Below are positions 36,830 through 44,809 of a stretch of 54,088 bases of DNA, piece after piece. Position numbers and translations under genes: made by a program. Under the pieces are notes generated by a model. The model had not been told where the DNA came from and made no database searches. It saw nothing but the letters and a program-made list of their open reading frames with translations. Origin of the DNA: Marinobacter sp. B9-2 (GTDB taxonomy: Bacteria; Pseudomonadota; Gammaproteobacteria; Pseudomonadales; Oleiphilaceae). The stretch spans positions 1 through 54,088 of the forward strand of contig PYVH01000010.1 in assembly GCA_003030785.1 (NCBI GenBank), in the 5' to 3' direction. How positions within the stretch are numbered: the stretch's first letter is position 1; every line of letters starts with the position of its first letter.

Positions 36830-37151
36830 GGGCGGTCACAATTCATCATAATCTGTCCCTGAAAGAGTGTTTTTTACCACACCCACGCCTTCTTTTCGCG
36901 CTCAAATGGAATCCAGCGCAAAGGTCGTTGCGGGTCAATCCCGGAAATGTGGCACACACCACAGTGTCGGAAAAGCCCAGACAAACGGCCCGACTGTCAT
37001 TGAGACGTCACAGAAATGACATTTAATCGGTTCCATCGACGGACTGTACCGGGCCAGATATCGACCTTTCGCCAATTGCCGTTGTTCCTGCTCCAGCCAA
37101 TAGTGAACAGGAATAACAAGAAAAACCGGATACCGAACCAAGGATTTTCAG
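36830..37151. other. Intergenic gap between rhomboid and OmpA-like genes
   Basis: A 322-base gap. It holds no convincing gene. A weak promoter-like pair, ttgaga with tttaat about 17-18 bases later, lies near 37000-37028 facing the OmpA-like gene, and AAGGA precedes its ATG. I see no repeat or RNA gene. Confidence 0.5.
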
Positions 37152-37592
37152 ATGACCGTACTCGTACTGGATAACCCGGAGCTGATTGCCAATGCCGCGA
37201 TAGCCGCCGGCTTCACCACTGCCACTTTCGAGGCCGGAACCAGGCGCCCGCACCGCATGAAGTTCCATTACGGCTTCAACAAGCACTCGGTGGACAATGA
37301 TGACATGGTGTTCCTCCAGCAGCATGCCGCCTATCTGAAGGAACACCCTTCTGTTAGCGTCAGGATTCATGGCCACTCCGACAACTTCGGCTCGGAAGAC
37401 TACAACCGGTTCCTCTCCCGATTGCGGGCAAACGCGGTAGCGCGGATTCTTATACAGGAAGGCGTTGCGGAATCGCGGATTCTGATGAGTCACTGGGGCT
37501 CGGCCCGCCCTCTGGCAACTCCGGAAGATCGGGCTGCCAACCGTCGGGTTGAGCTGGAATATCTGACGCTGGATGTGGCGCGGGCGCTCTGA
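37152..37592 (+). CDS. OmpA-like domain protein without export signal
   Basis: A 146-residue protein that is mostly one OmpA/MotB-type peptidoglycan-binding domain: KFHYGFNKHSVDNDD, then VRIHGHSDNFGSEDYNRFLS, RANAVARILIQEGV, and EDRAANRRVELEYL. The residues usual for binding meso-diaminopimelate (Asp in HGHSD, Arg in ANRRVE) are present. The N-terminus MTVLVLDNPELIANAAIAAG has no positive patch with hydrophobic core, so no signal peptide or lipobox is seen. An in-frame stop lies 48 bases upstream, so no longer start hides one. AAGGA lies seven bases before the ATG. Either it is exported by another route, or the domain works in the cytoplasm. Confidence 0.85.
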   Translation: MTVLVLDNPELIANAAIAAGFTTATFEAGTRRPHRMKFHYGFNKHSVDNDDMVFLQQHAAYLKEHPSVSVRIHGHSDNFGSEDYNRFLSRLRANAVARILIQEGVAESRILMSHWGSARPLATPEDRAANRRVELEYLTLDVARAL

Positions 37593-37611
37593 CAAATCGC
37601 CTACAGACGAA

Positions 37612-37634
37612 AAAAGGGGGCCAGGCCCCCTTTT
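37612..37634. terminator. Bidirectional rho-independent terminator
   Basis: AAAA-GGGGGCC-a-GGCCCCC-TTTT is a strong GC stem with A and T runs on both sides, between the convergent OmpA-like and MAPEG genes. Confidence 0.9.
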
Positions 37635-37672
37635 GGATTCACTCTCTGCAAATCTTGCCAGTAGCGTTTCCG

Positions 37673-38074
37673 TTAACCGTAAACCTGCCAGACGTTCCAC
37701 AGCAGCAGCAATGCAGCCACCAGGATTGCCAGCCAGGTCAGCAGGATGCCGATCATCCGGGCCCAGTGGGTGCCGCCGCGACCGTTGATCATGCCGAAGG
37801 CATGCAGAATACGGCCAACCACCAGCGCCATCCCGGTCCAGTAGATCAGGCCGCTGGCAACGCCGTTGAGTTCAGCGATGGCAAGCATGATCAGACCCAG
37901 AGGGGCGTACTCCACCAGATTGGCGTGGGCCCGGACAGCCGCCTCAAAATCTTGGTCGTCGGCGGTGCCGAGACCCTTTTTGTACTTCAGACGAAATTTG
38001 ACGACCTGAGCCGACAACACCAGTAAAAGAATGCCGATTACTGCGGCAAACACTCCGGTTACGGGTACGATCAT
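37673..38074 (-). CDS. MAPEG-family membrane protein
   Basis: A 133-residue inner-membrane protein with four helices, matching the MAPEG family of membrane glutathione transferase-like proteins: VKFRLKYKKGLGT, then FEAAVRAHANLVEYAPLGL and GRILHAFGM. The RAHxNxxE motif with Arg and Glu needed for glutathione binding is present. The bacterial role and substrate are unknown; detoxification of reactive lipids is the usual suggestion. It begins two bases after the GlsB stop, so they form one unit. Confidence 0.9.
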   Translation of the reverse strand: MIVPVTGVFAAVIGILLLVLSAQVVKFRLKYKKGLGTADDQDFEAAVRAHANLVEYAPLGLIMLAIAELNGVASGLIYWTGMALVVGRILHAFGMINGRGGTHWARMIGILLTWLAILVAALLLLWNVWQVYG

Positions 38075-38076
38075 GC

Positions 38077-38319
38077 TCAGCCCTTCTTGATTGCGCTGAC
38101 GATCGCCAGAAGCAGCACCGCACCCACCGTTGCGGTCACCAGCTCACCGACAGCGCCCTGGGCCGCCAGCCCCAATAGCCGGAATACGAAGCCGCCGAGA
38201 AAAGAGCCGACAATACCAATACCGATGTTGGCCAGAATGCCAAATCCACGGCCTTTCATGATCAGACCAGCCAACCAGCCGGCCACACCGCCGATAATCA
38301 GAAACAGAATCAGGTTCAT
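38077..38319 (-). CDS. GlsB/YeaQ/YmgE-family stress membrane protein
   Basis: An 80-residue Gly-rich membrane protein of the transglycosylase-associated (GlsB/YeaQ/YmgE) family with three helices: GGVAGWLAGLIMKGRGFG, then GIGIVGSFLGGFVF and VGAVLLLAIVSAIKK. Function is unknown, and expression is often stress-induced. The ATG at 38319 follows GAGAGG, a better site than the in-frame upstream start. Co-transcribed with the MAPEG gene. Confidence 0.9.
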   Translation of the reverse strand: MNLILFLIIGGVAGWLAGLIMKGRGFGILANIGIGIVGSFLGGFVFRLLGLAAQGAVGELVTATVGAVLLLAIVSAIKKG

Positions 38320-38371
38320 CTCTTGCCTCTCCCTGAGGGTCATTGAACGAAACTACAGTCCCGCAAGACTG

Positions 38372-38406
38372 CCCTGTTTCCAGTGGTGCTTCAAGCACTT
38401 CCAGGG
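38372..38406. terminator. Hairpin between plsC and the glsB-MAPEG unit
   Basis: CCCTG and CAGGG close an inner palindrome GTGCTT-ca-AGCAC. It sits just after the plsC stop on the minus strand. No T run follows, so termination is a guess; it could also mark the promoter side of glsB. Confidence 0.35.
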
Positions 38407-38413
38407 AAGGGGA

Positions 38414-39112
38414 TTACAGTGCGGCAATGGCCTCAGACATTTGCCGGTGGCATCGGGCCATCAGTTCCGGAATATCCTCGGCGGTAAGGCCCTCGGTTTC
38501 GATGGGCGGCAGAACCCGGATGGCTACCGATTCACGGCGGCCGCTCCAGCCTTTCGCCTCATCAGCATATTCCTGCACACACACCATGGTGATTGGCGCT
38601 CCGGATGCCACCGCTGCGTGAAACGCGCCTTTTTTGAATTTCTGCAGGCCACGGCCCTTGCTGCGGGTGCCCTCGGGGAAAACCCAGAGGCTTTTCCGGT
38701 CCCGGGCGATGGCACTGCTTGTTGCCTTCATAACCGCAACGGCCTTGTGGGAGCGTCCGCGATTGAGGATAACGTTGCCACCAAGCCAGAAGACCTGGCC
38801 AAAGAAAGGCACCCAGACCAGTGACGATTTACCGACAGTTACGGTTCGCGGCGGCAACAGGTCGCCCACAACAAACAGATCGTCATTGTGCTGATGGTTG
38901 GCAATGACGACTGTGGGCCGGTCCTGCGGCATGTTCTCCCAGCCTTCCAGCGGCCGTTCCATACCGAGGACTGCCCGCCCGAAACGCGCCACAGCACGCG
39001 CCAGGAAACGATTGTTATCCGGGTTGAACGGCCTTGCCGCGTAGAAAACCAGCGCGAACAGGCAGATGATCGGTACGCTCAGCCACGCCAGCAGTTTTCT
39101 GATAACACCCAT
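38414..39112 (-). CDS. 1-acyl-sn-glycerol-3-phosphate acyltransferase family protein
   Basis: A 232-residue membrane-bound PlsC-type acyltransferase that adds the second acyl chain in phospholipid synthesis. One N-terminal helix (RKLLAWLSVPIICLFALVF) is followed by the catalytic HX4D motif as NHQHNDD, a VPFFGQVFWLGG segment, and FPEGTRSKGRG (motif III). The motifs are intact. It may be a paralogue and not the essential PlsC, since a second copy is common. The ATG at 39112 was chosen at a Met preceding the membrane helix; the ribosome site (AGGG) is weak. Confidence 0.88.
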   Translation of the reverse strand: MGVIRKLLAWLSVPIICLFALVFYAARPFNPDNNRFLARAVARFGRAVLGMERPLEGWENMPQDRPTVVIANHQHNDDLFVVGDLLPPRTVTVGKSSLVWVPFFGQVFWLGGNVILNRGRSHKAVAVMKATSSAIARDRKSLWVFPEGTRSKGRGLQKFKKGAFHAAVASGAPITMVCVQEYADEAKGWSGRRESVAIRVLPPIETEGLTAEDIPELMARCHRQMSEAIAAL

Positions 39113-39160
39113 GCAAACACACCCTGCAGCCAATTTTTGGCGCACAAGTGTACGCCAACT

Positions 39161-39751
39161 TTATATTCCGGCAACAGTGTCAATTTGGGCGCTTTGTTTA
39201 CCCTTTGCCGAGGCCCTGACGACGTAACGAAGCGGCCCTCCGGCATCGACACTGTCGAACGGGTAGCAGGTCACCAGCAGAAGCGTCCCCTCCGGCAAAC
39301 GCTGGGTGTCAATCAGCTCTGAACGGCTGTCCACCACCCGGGCACCGTCTACGCGGTAACTCTGCCACCGGCCATCCCGGCCTTGCAGGCGAACCTCATT
39401 GCCGGTTTCCAGCGCTTTCAGGCTCCGGAAATGGGTATCCCGGTGCCCGGCAATGATCACGGCTCCGCCATGATCCCTGCTCCCGGTTAACTGGCCCGGA
39501 CCAAACGCCAGACTCTCGCCATGGGTATCGGCCAGAACAATCATCGTGTCGTTCAGCTCCGGAATGGCCAGCCGAGCCACCGGCCAGGTGTCCGCCCAGG
39601 GCCAGGGCCGTGATTCCGTCTGCCGGGCCTGACTTTCCGCCCAGGCCATCTCCAGTAATTCCTGGGCAATAACCGCCTTGAGCGGAATCCATAACCCGAA
39701 TACCAACAAGGTAGCAGAGCTGGTCAATAACAGTAGCAGGAGCCTTGTCAT
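39161..39751 (-). CDS. Class GN sortase
   Basis: A 196-residue membrane-anchored cysteine transpeptidase. An N-terminal signal-anchor (about 3-28) precedes the sortase core with catalytic His in IIAGHRDTHFRSL, catalytic Cys in TLLLVTCYPFDS, and active-site Arg in LRYVVRAS. Gram-negative class GN sortases process a single co-encoded target protein, and here that target lies directly upstream with a four-base overlap (39748-39751). Where the product is anchored in a Gram-negative envelope is not settled in the family. Confidence 0.92.
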   Translation of the reverse strand: MTRLLLLLLTSSATLLVFGLWIPLKAVIAQELLEMAWAESQARQTESRPWPWADTWPVARLAIPELNDTMIVLADTHGESLAFGPGQLTGSRDHGGAVIIAGHRDTHFRSLKALETGNEVRLQGRDGRWQSYRVDGARVVDSRSELIDTQRLPEGTLLLVTCYPFDSVDAGGPLRYVVRASAKGKQSAQIDTVAGI

Positions 39752-41862
39752 GCAAACGCCCTCCTCTGCAGCAGCACAATCGCCAGGGAGAACATCAGCC
39801 CGACCAGGCCGAGTGCGATCAGCAGCGGCGCCGACGTTGCCGTCTGCGGATAGCGCAGCATGCCGTCCTGGCTGCCCGCCGGCAGAAGAGTGGGCAAATT
39901 ATCCGTTTCCATTGGGGTCTCTGAACTTCGCACCGGTGTGGAATCCACGGCCACAAAACTGGTATAGGCCGACATCAAGCCATGGCTGACCGCCAGCTCG
40001 GTAATCCCGGCCTTGTCCGGCTCCCGGCCCGTCACTCTGGCCTCATCCTCCAGGCTATCGATCTTCTCTCTCGCCCAATGCCGATGAAGCCCGGTTGCCG
40101 GGGCGGCCTGCTGCAGGTCCAGCGTTCTGGTCCAGTCCTTGCCACCCGGCAGGCGACCCGACACCTTCAACTCTCCCATGGCCGGAACACCGCGCACCAC
40201 ATGAACCAGCGGCTCGCCCTGGAACAGATCGCCCGGGCGCCTCGGAAATGACTCCTTGCCTGTCTCCTGGCCGGGCCAGTGGACCTGGATGTCCGTCAGA
40301 ACCGGCGACTCCATGGCCGAAAACAGCGCCTGCAAAGGACCGTCCACATCGGAAGGCGAGTGGATAGCCGTATACGTGCCCCGCCCCCAGCGGGCAGCCT
40401 CACGCATGAAATGCCGGTTCGGCGCCGAACCAATGCCCACGGTAAACAACCGCTGATCGCCCAGTTGCTGACGGATCTGCCGGAAAAGCGACGCCTCATT
40501 TCCCACTGCACCATCGGTAATGAAAATCACCTGGCGCACCCGCGCGCCGTCTTCAGTCTCGCTAGCACTTTCCAGTGCTCTGGACAGGGCCGGCGCCATC
40601 TCGGTACCGCCATCGGCCCGAAGACGGTCAACGTACCGACGGGCCCGGGCGAGGTTATTGCCGGTCGCCACTTCCGGTTGCATAAAAAGCGAGTGAGTCT
40701 GGCTGTTGAACTGAATCACATTGAACCGGTCCCGTGGCGTCAGCGTGTCCAGACCGGCCTGAAGGGCATTTCGGGCCTGGCGGATCGATTCCCCCGCCAT
40801 GGAACCGGAGGTGTCGATCACGAACACCAGATCCCGGGGCAGCGCCATGGTGCCGTTTTCGCCGGGCACCAGCATCGCCATGAGATAGTCCTCACCCTGC
40901 CAGGACTGGTGAAAAACCGCTGCGGAGGGTTCCAGCCCGGCAACCGGACGCCACCGCACCACGAAATCACGATTCATCAGGATCTCGCCGCCATCGGGAC
41001 GAATCCTGAACGTCTGGCCATCCTGACTGCTCGCGAGACGGTGCGACGGACTGGAGACGCTCTCCAGCGGCAGCCCGGAATCAATCACCAGGTTAATCAC
41101 CGCCCGGTGGCTGTCGGCCGCCACATCATCCGGGGTTACCGTAAACGGACTGATGGCACCGGCATCCGGCACCTCGGTCGTCGCCAGCGCCCACCCGCCT
41201 TGCCACTGATCCGGTGCGGTGCTGACCGGCGCTCCCGGCATGTAACGCGGCGTCAGCGTGGTTGGAACAGTGAGCTCGAACACCCCGGCCTGATACTGCA
41301 CCGGTTGCTGGTACTTCAGCTCAACCGAAACCGTCTCCCCCGGCGGGATATTGGCAACCCGGGCAGTAAAAAGATTCGGACGCTGCTGCTCCACATTCGC
41401 CGCATGCTGCCCGGCCTGTTTTGCTTTTTCATAGGTCTGCCGCGCCGTCTCCCTGGGCTGCACCTTGCCCTCAATGGTCCGCTCCCCCACCGTCATCGTC
41501 AGACCGTAAACACTGGCCTTCTCGGGCAACGGGAACACGAACACGCCCTCGCGCCACTGGTCGCTGGTATTCTGGAAACTGCGCAGCAACCGAGTGTCGG
41601 CAATCAGTCCGCTGATCTGAATGTCGAATTCGCTGTCCAGCACCAGCGCCGGTTCCTGCCATTGCCCCTGGCCGTCGACAAAATGCAACTGGCCGACGTT
41701 GTCTGCCTCATTCGCCTCGGCATAGAGGGGGTGAACAAACAGCATCAACAGAACCGACAGCCAGAGGCTGACACCCTCCAGAAAGCGTTTTAACCGGAAT
41801 CGCTGACGCCTGGTCACTGGAGCTGGTGAGCAGAGCCTGAGCGGAGAACTGGAAATAATCAT
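39748..41862 (-). CDS. Dedicated sortase target protein with VIT and VWA domains
   Basis: A 704-residue secreted surface or envelope protein. Signal peptide (about 25-50, LWLSVLLMLFVHPLYAEA), VIT domain (about 85-200: ALVLDSEFDIQISGLIADT, GVFVFPLPEKASVYGLTM), then a von Willebrand A domain (about 345-515) with an intact metal site DTSGSMAGES. At the C-terminus RYPQTATSAP precedes a hydrophobic helix and RRAFA, the layout of a sortase sorting signal with PQTAT in place of LPXTG. This is the known marine proteobacterial sortase target type. The ATG at 41862 follows AAGGAT; a longer frame lacks a good site. Co-transcribed with the sortase and divergent from the dedicated two-component pair. Confidence 0.92.
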   Translation of the reverse strand: MIISSSPLRLCSPAPVTRRQRFRLKRFLEGVSLWLSVLLMLFVHPLYAEANEADNVGQLHFVDGQGQWQEPALVLDSEFDIQISGLIADTRLLRSFQNTSDQWREGVFVFPLPEKASVYGLTMTVGERTIEGKVQPRETARQTYEKAKQAGQHAANVEQQRPNLFTARVANIPPGETVSVELKYQQPVQYQAGVFELTVPTTLTPRYMPGAPVSTAPDQWQGGWALATTEVPDAGAISPFTVTPDDVAADSHRAVINLVIDSGLPLESVSSPSHRLASSQDGQTFRIRPDGGEILMNRDFVVRWRPVAGLEPSAAVFHQSWQGEDYLMAMLVPGENGTMALPRDLVFVIDTSGSMAGESIRQARNALQAGLDTLTPRDRFNVIQFNSQTHSLFMQPEVATGNNLARARRYVDRLRADGGTEMAPALSRALESASETEDGARVRQVIFITDGAVGNEASLFRQIRQQLGDQRLFTVGIGSAPNRHFMREAARWGRGTYTAIHSPSDVDGPLQALFSAMESPVLTDIQVHWPGQETGKESFPRRPGDLFQGEPLVHVVRGVPAMGELKVSGRLPGGKDWTRTLDLQQAAPATGLHRHWAREKIDSLEDEARVTGREPDKAGITELAVSHGLMSAYTSFVAVDSTPVRSSETPMETDNLPTLLPAGSQDGMLRYPQTATSAPLLIALGLVGLMFSLAIVLLQRRAFA

Positions 41863-42055
41863 GAGAGAATCCTTGTGACTGCATGACTGTGCGAAACACC
41901 GCCATTTCAGCAATCCGGAAAGGAACTCCCATGGCAGAAAGCGACAAACCGCCCTCAAAAAATGATGAATTATGGCAACAACGATCTGCGCCCTTGTTAT
42001 CACCACCTGCCGTGGTTAAATAGGCACACACCGGCAACGGGAAGCAGCCGCCACC

Positions 42056-42757
42056 ATGAAGAAACACGTTGTACTGATCGAAGACGAACCCGCCATCCGC
42101 GACAACTACCGCGCCGCATTCGAGCGCCGTGGCTATCGTGTGACCGCTCATGGCGACCGGTCGTCGGCCTGGCAGGTGTTGCGGCAGTCCTTGCCGGACC
42201 TGGCCATCATCGACGTTGGCCTGGGCGACGAGCCGGAGGGGGGCTTCGCCCTGTGCCAGGATCTGAGGTCACTGTCCCAGACCCTGCCAATTATCTTCCT
42301 GACCGCCCGTGACAGCGATATCGATTCCGTCCACGGCCTGCGCCTTGGGGCCGATGATTACGTCACCAAAGATATGAGCCTGGACCACCTGCTGGCCCGG
42401 GTGACCGCCCTGCTCAGACGGGCCGATGCCTGGGCCGAAGCCCTCCAGAAGCCGGACGAAGTGCTCCAGCGGGGCAAACTCACCCTCAATGTGGATCGCA
42501 TGACCGTCGCCTGGGACGAAACCCCCATCGATCTGACCGTCACCGAATTCTGGATGCTGCACTCACTGGTCCAGCACCCGGGCCATGTGCGTAGCCGCGA
42601 ACAACTGATGGAAGCGGCCAGCACCGTGCTGGACGACAACACGGTCACCTCTCACATCAAACGCATCCGCCGCAAGTTCCTGCAACTGGACGACACCTTC
42701 GATGGCATCCAGACCGCCTACGGCATGGGTTATCGCTGGAATGCCCGTGAGGTCTGA
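42056..42757 (+). CDS. Dedicated sortase-system response regulator
   Basis: A 233-residue OmpR-type regulator. The receiver (about 1-120) has acidic IEDEP and acceptor Asp in AIIDVGLGDEPEG, then FLTARDSD and a conserved Lys in YVTKDMS, where Lys is followed by Asp in place of Pro. The winged-helix DNA-binding domain (about 135-230) includes DLTVTEFWMLHSLVQHPG, SREQLMEAAS, and SHIKRIRRKF with GMGYRWN. It is divergent from the sortase target across 193 bases, where its operator probably lies. The kinase gene follows after three bases. Confidence 0.9.
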   Translation: MKKHVVLIEDEPAIRDNYRAAFERRGYRVTAHGDRSSAWQVLRQSLPDLAIIDVGLGDEPEGGFALCQDLRSLSQTLPIIFLTARDSDIDSVHGLRLGADDYVTKDMSLDHLLARVTALLRRADAWAEALQKPDEVLQRGKLTLNVDRMTVAWDETPIDLTVTEFWMLHSLVQHPGHVRSREQLMEAASTVLDDNTVTSHIKRIRRKFLQLDDTFDGIQTAYGMGYRWNAREV

Positions 42758-42760
42758 GCC

Positions 42761-44791
42761 TTGAATCTCAAGCGCCAGCTCTTCGTCGCCAGCCTGCTGA
42801 TGCTGCTGATTCCCTGGGCAGGCCTGCAGTTTGTTCTGGAACTGGACGACGCCCTGCGACAACAGGCCCAGCAGCAACTGCAGGCCCAGGCCGGGAGACT
42901 GGCCCAGACGGCCGGCGACCAGATTATTGGCACCACCGTTATCAGGCCTGATGAGCCAGCCATCTACGTTGAACCCCTGGCCGGCAACCTGAACCTGGAT
43001 GGTTATGGCGACGACTGGCCGGGCTACGACGAGGAAAACCAGGCAAGAAACTGGCAAGGCCAGACCAGCACGGAGGCCGGCGAGCCGTTCCTCCAGTGGC
43101 AGGCTGTGACCGACCGGCGGAACCTGTATCTGCTGATCCGCGTCAACCAACGGCAACCCGTGTTCTTCAATCCCGGCAACCCGGATCAGCCCCATGACCG
43201 TCTCAGGCTCTGGCTGGAACCTGCCCCCGGCAACCTGGCTCCCGGAGCGACCCGGAAATCCTGGCTGCTGCGCACGCCGGCCCCGGGCCAGCTGTATGGT
43301 CTGGAAGAGGCCAGCGGAAAGCCGGATTATCGCATCTCCGGCTTTTTGCAGGGCACCGGCGAGGGCTGGCAGCTGGAACTGAAATTGCCCATGCCCGCGG
43401 ACCGCAGCCGTCTCGGTTTTGCGGCACTATGGGGCGGCGACCAGACCACCGGCGTCTCCACGCAGGTCGACCCACTGCCGGTTCTGGTCAGTCGCAATCT
43501 GGCCCTCGAGCGCCAGCTGGAGCCACAACTGAACCAGGGCCAGCGGGTACGTCTGGTTGAACCGGCCGGCTGGGTGATCGCACGACAGCAGTCTGGCTCT
43601 GCCACGAAAACACCCGAGTTCGACAGCCTCAGCCCGCTTCAGGTGGTCGAGCAGATCAGTCTCAATGCGCTCCGGGGCCTGGTGCGGCTTTACCAGCCGG
43701 CGCCCACAACAATTGAAACCGGCACTAACCGTGTGACCATTGAGTCGCTCCCGGAGACGGGACTGGTCCGCCACGAGGATGACAGCGTCTGGCTGCTGAC
43801 CACCCGGGAGGTCTTCGGTGGCCGCACGCTGATTCTGGAGCAATCGCTGGATCAGCTTCTGACCCTCTCCGGCTCTGCCCTGGGCTCGGTCATTGCCCGC
43901 AGCACCCTCATCATTGTCGCTCTCACCCTGGTTCTGCTTGGCTATGCCAGTTGGCTGTCCTGGCGGATTACCCGGCTGCAGCGGGCTGTCAGCGCCAGTA
44001 TCGACGAAGACGGCCGGATCACCGGCAGGGTGCCGGATGCCCGAAGCAAGGACGAACTGGGCCAGTTGCAACGGCACTTCAGCCTGATGGTGGACCGCCT
44101 CCACGGTTACAACCGCTACCTCGAGAGTTTTTCCAGGCGACTGTCCCACGAGCTGAAGACCCCTGTCGCAGTGGTCCGTTCCTCGCTGGAAAACCTCAAC
44201 CACAGCAACTCGGAAGAAGAGCGCAGGCAGTATATTGAACGGGCGGCCTCAGCCACCGAACGCCTCCGGCAGATACTCCACGGCATGAGCGAAGCAGCTC
44301 GGCTTGAACAGAGCCTGGACCATGCGGATAAAGAACAGTTTGATCTGGCCGAAGTGGCCGCCGAAGCCACGGCCGCCTACCATGCCCTCGACAGCAGCCA
44401 CCAGATCCGCTATTCAGGACCCGAGGCGGGCTGCGCGATTACCGGTTCTCCGGAGCTGATGGTGCAACTGCTCGACAAACTGGTGGACAACGCCCGGGAT
44501 TTCACACCGCCGGATGGTCTGATTGAAGTGGGGCTGAAAAACACACCAGAGGGCTTCTGCCTGTCGGTTTTCAACCAGGGCTCGACACTGCCCGAAGACA
44601 CCACCACCGACATTTTCAGCCCGTTTGTCTCTATGCGGGACGGCCAGGAACAGGGCCACCTGGGGCAGGGTTTGCTGATTGTCAGCCTGATTGCCGACTA
44701 CCATGGTGCCCGGGTCGAAGCCCGTAACCGCACCCAAGGTGGCATTGACGGCGTAAGCTTCCGGGTTATTATCCCAGCCATCCATTCTTGA
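42761..44791 (+). CDS. Dedicated sortase-system sensor histidine kinase
   Basis: A 676-residue membrane kinase of the type found with Gram-negative sortases. Helix 1 (about 5-25) is followed by a large periplasmic region (about 30-370) with a carbohydrate-binding-module-9-like part (NLNLDGYGDDWPGYDEEN, LYLLIRVNQRQPVFFNPG, DRLRLWLEPAPG). Helix 2 (about 380-402), HAMP, HisKA with FSRRLSHELKTPVAVVRSS, and HATPase_c with LLDKLVDNARDFTPPDG and HLGQGLLIVSLI follow. The G2 box is slightly off-consensus. CBM9-like folds are used for sugars, so an envelope polysaccharide signal is possible. It starts at a TTG three bases after the regulator stop, with GAGG inside the regulator gene. Confidence 0.9.
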   Translation: MNLKRQLFVASLLMLLIPWAGLQFVLELDDALRQQAQQQLQAQAGRLAQTAGDQIIGTTVIRPDEPAIYVEPLAGNLNLDGYGDDWPGYDEENQARNWQGQTSTEAGEPFLQWQAVTDRRNLYLLIRVNQRQPVFFNPGNPDQPHDRLRLWLEPAPGNLAPGATRKSWLLRTPAPGQLYGLEEASGKPDYRISGFLQGTGEGWQLELKLPMPADRSRLGFAALWGGDQTTGVSTQVDPLPVLVSRNLALERQLEPQLNQGQRVRLVEPAGWVIARQQSGSATKTPEFDSLSPLQVVEQISLNALRGLVRLYQPAPTTIETGTNRVTIESLPETGLVRHEDDSVWLLTTREVFGGRTLILEQSLDQLLTLSGSALGSVIARSTLIIVALTLVLLGYASWLSWRITRLQRAVSASIDEDGRITGRVPDARSKDELGQLQRHFSLMVDRLHGYNRYLESFSRRLSHELKTPVAVVRSSLENLNHSNSEEERRQYIERAASATERLRQILHGMSEAARLEQSLDHADKEQFDLAEVAAEATAAYHALDSSHQIRYSGPEAGCAITGSPELMVQLLDKLVDNARDFTPPDGLIEVGLKNTPEGFCLSVFNQGSTLPEDTTTDIFSPFVSMRDGQEQGHLGQGLLIVSLIADYHGARVEARNRTQGGIDGVSFRVIIPAIHS

Positions 44792-44809
44792 AAACAGGAA
44801 CTTCCCGCC

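Noticed and set aside
40279-41793. 504-codon plus-strand frame opposite the sortase target
   Set aside because: Antisense to VIT/VWA domains with the same shadow composition; no ribosome site.
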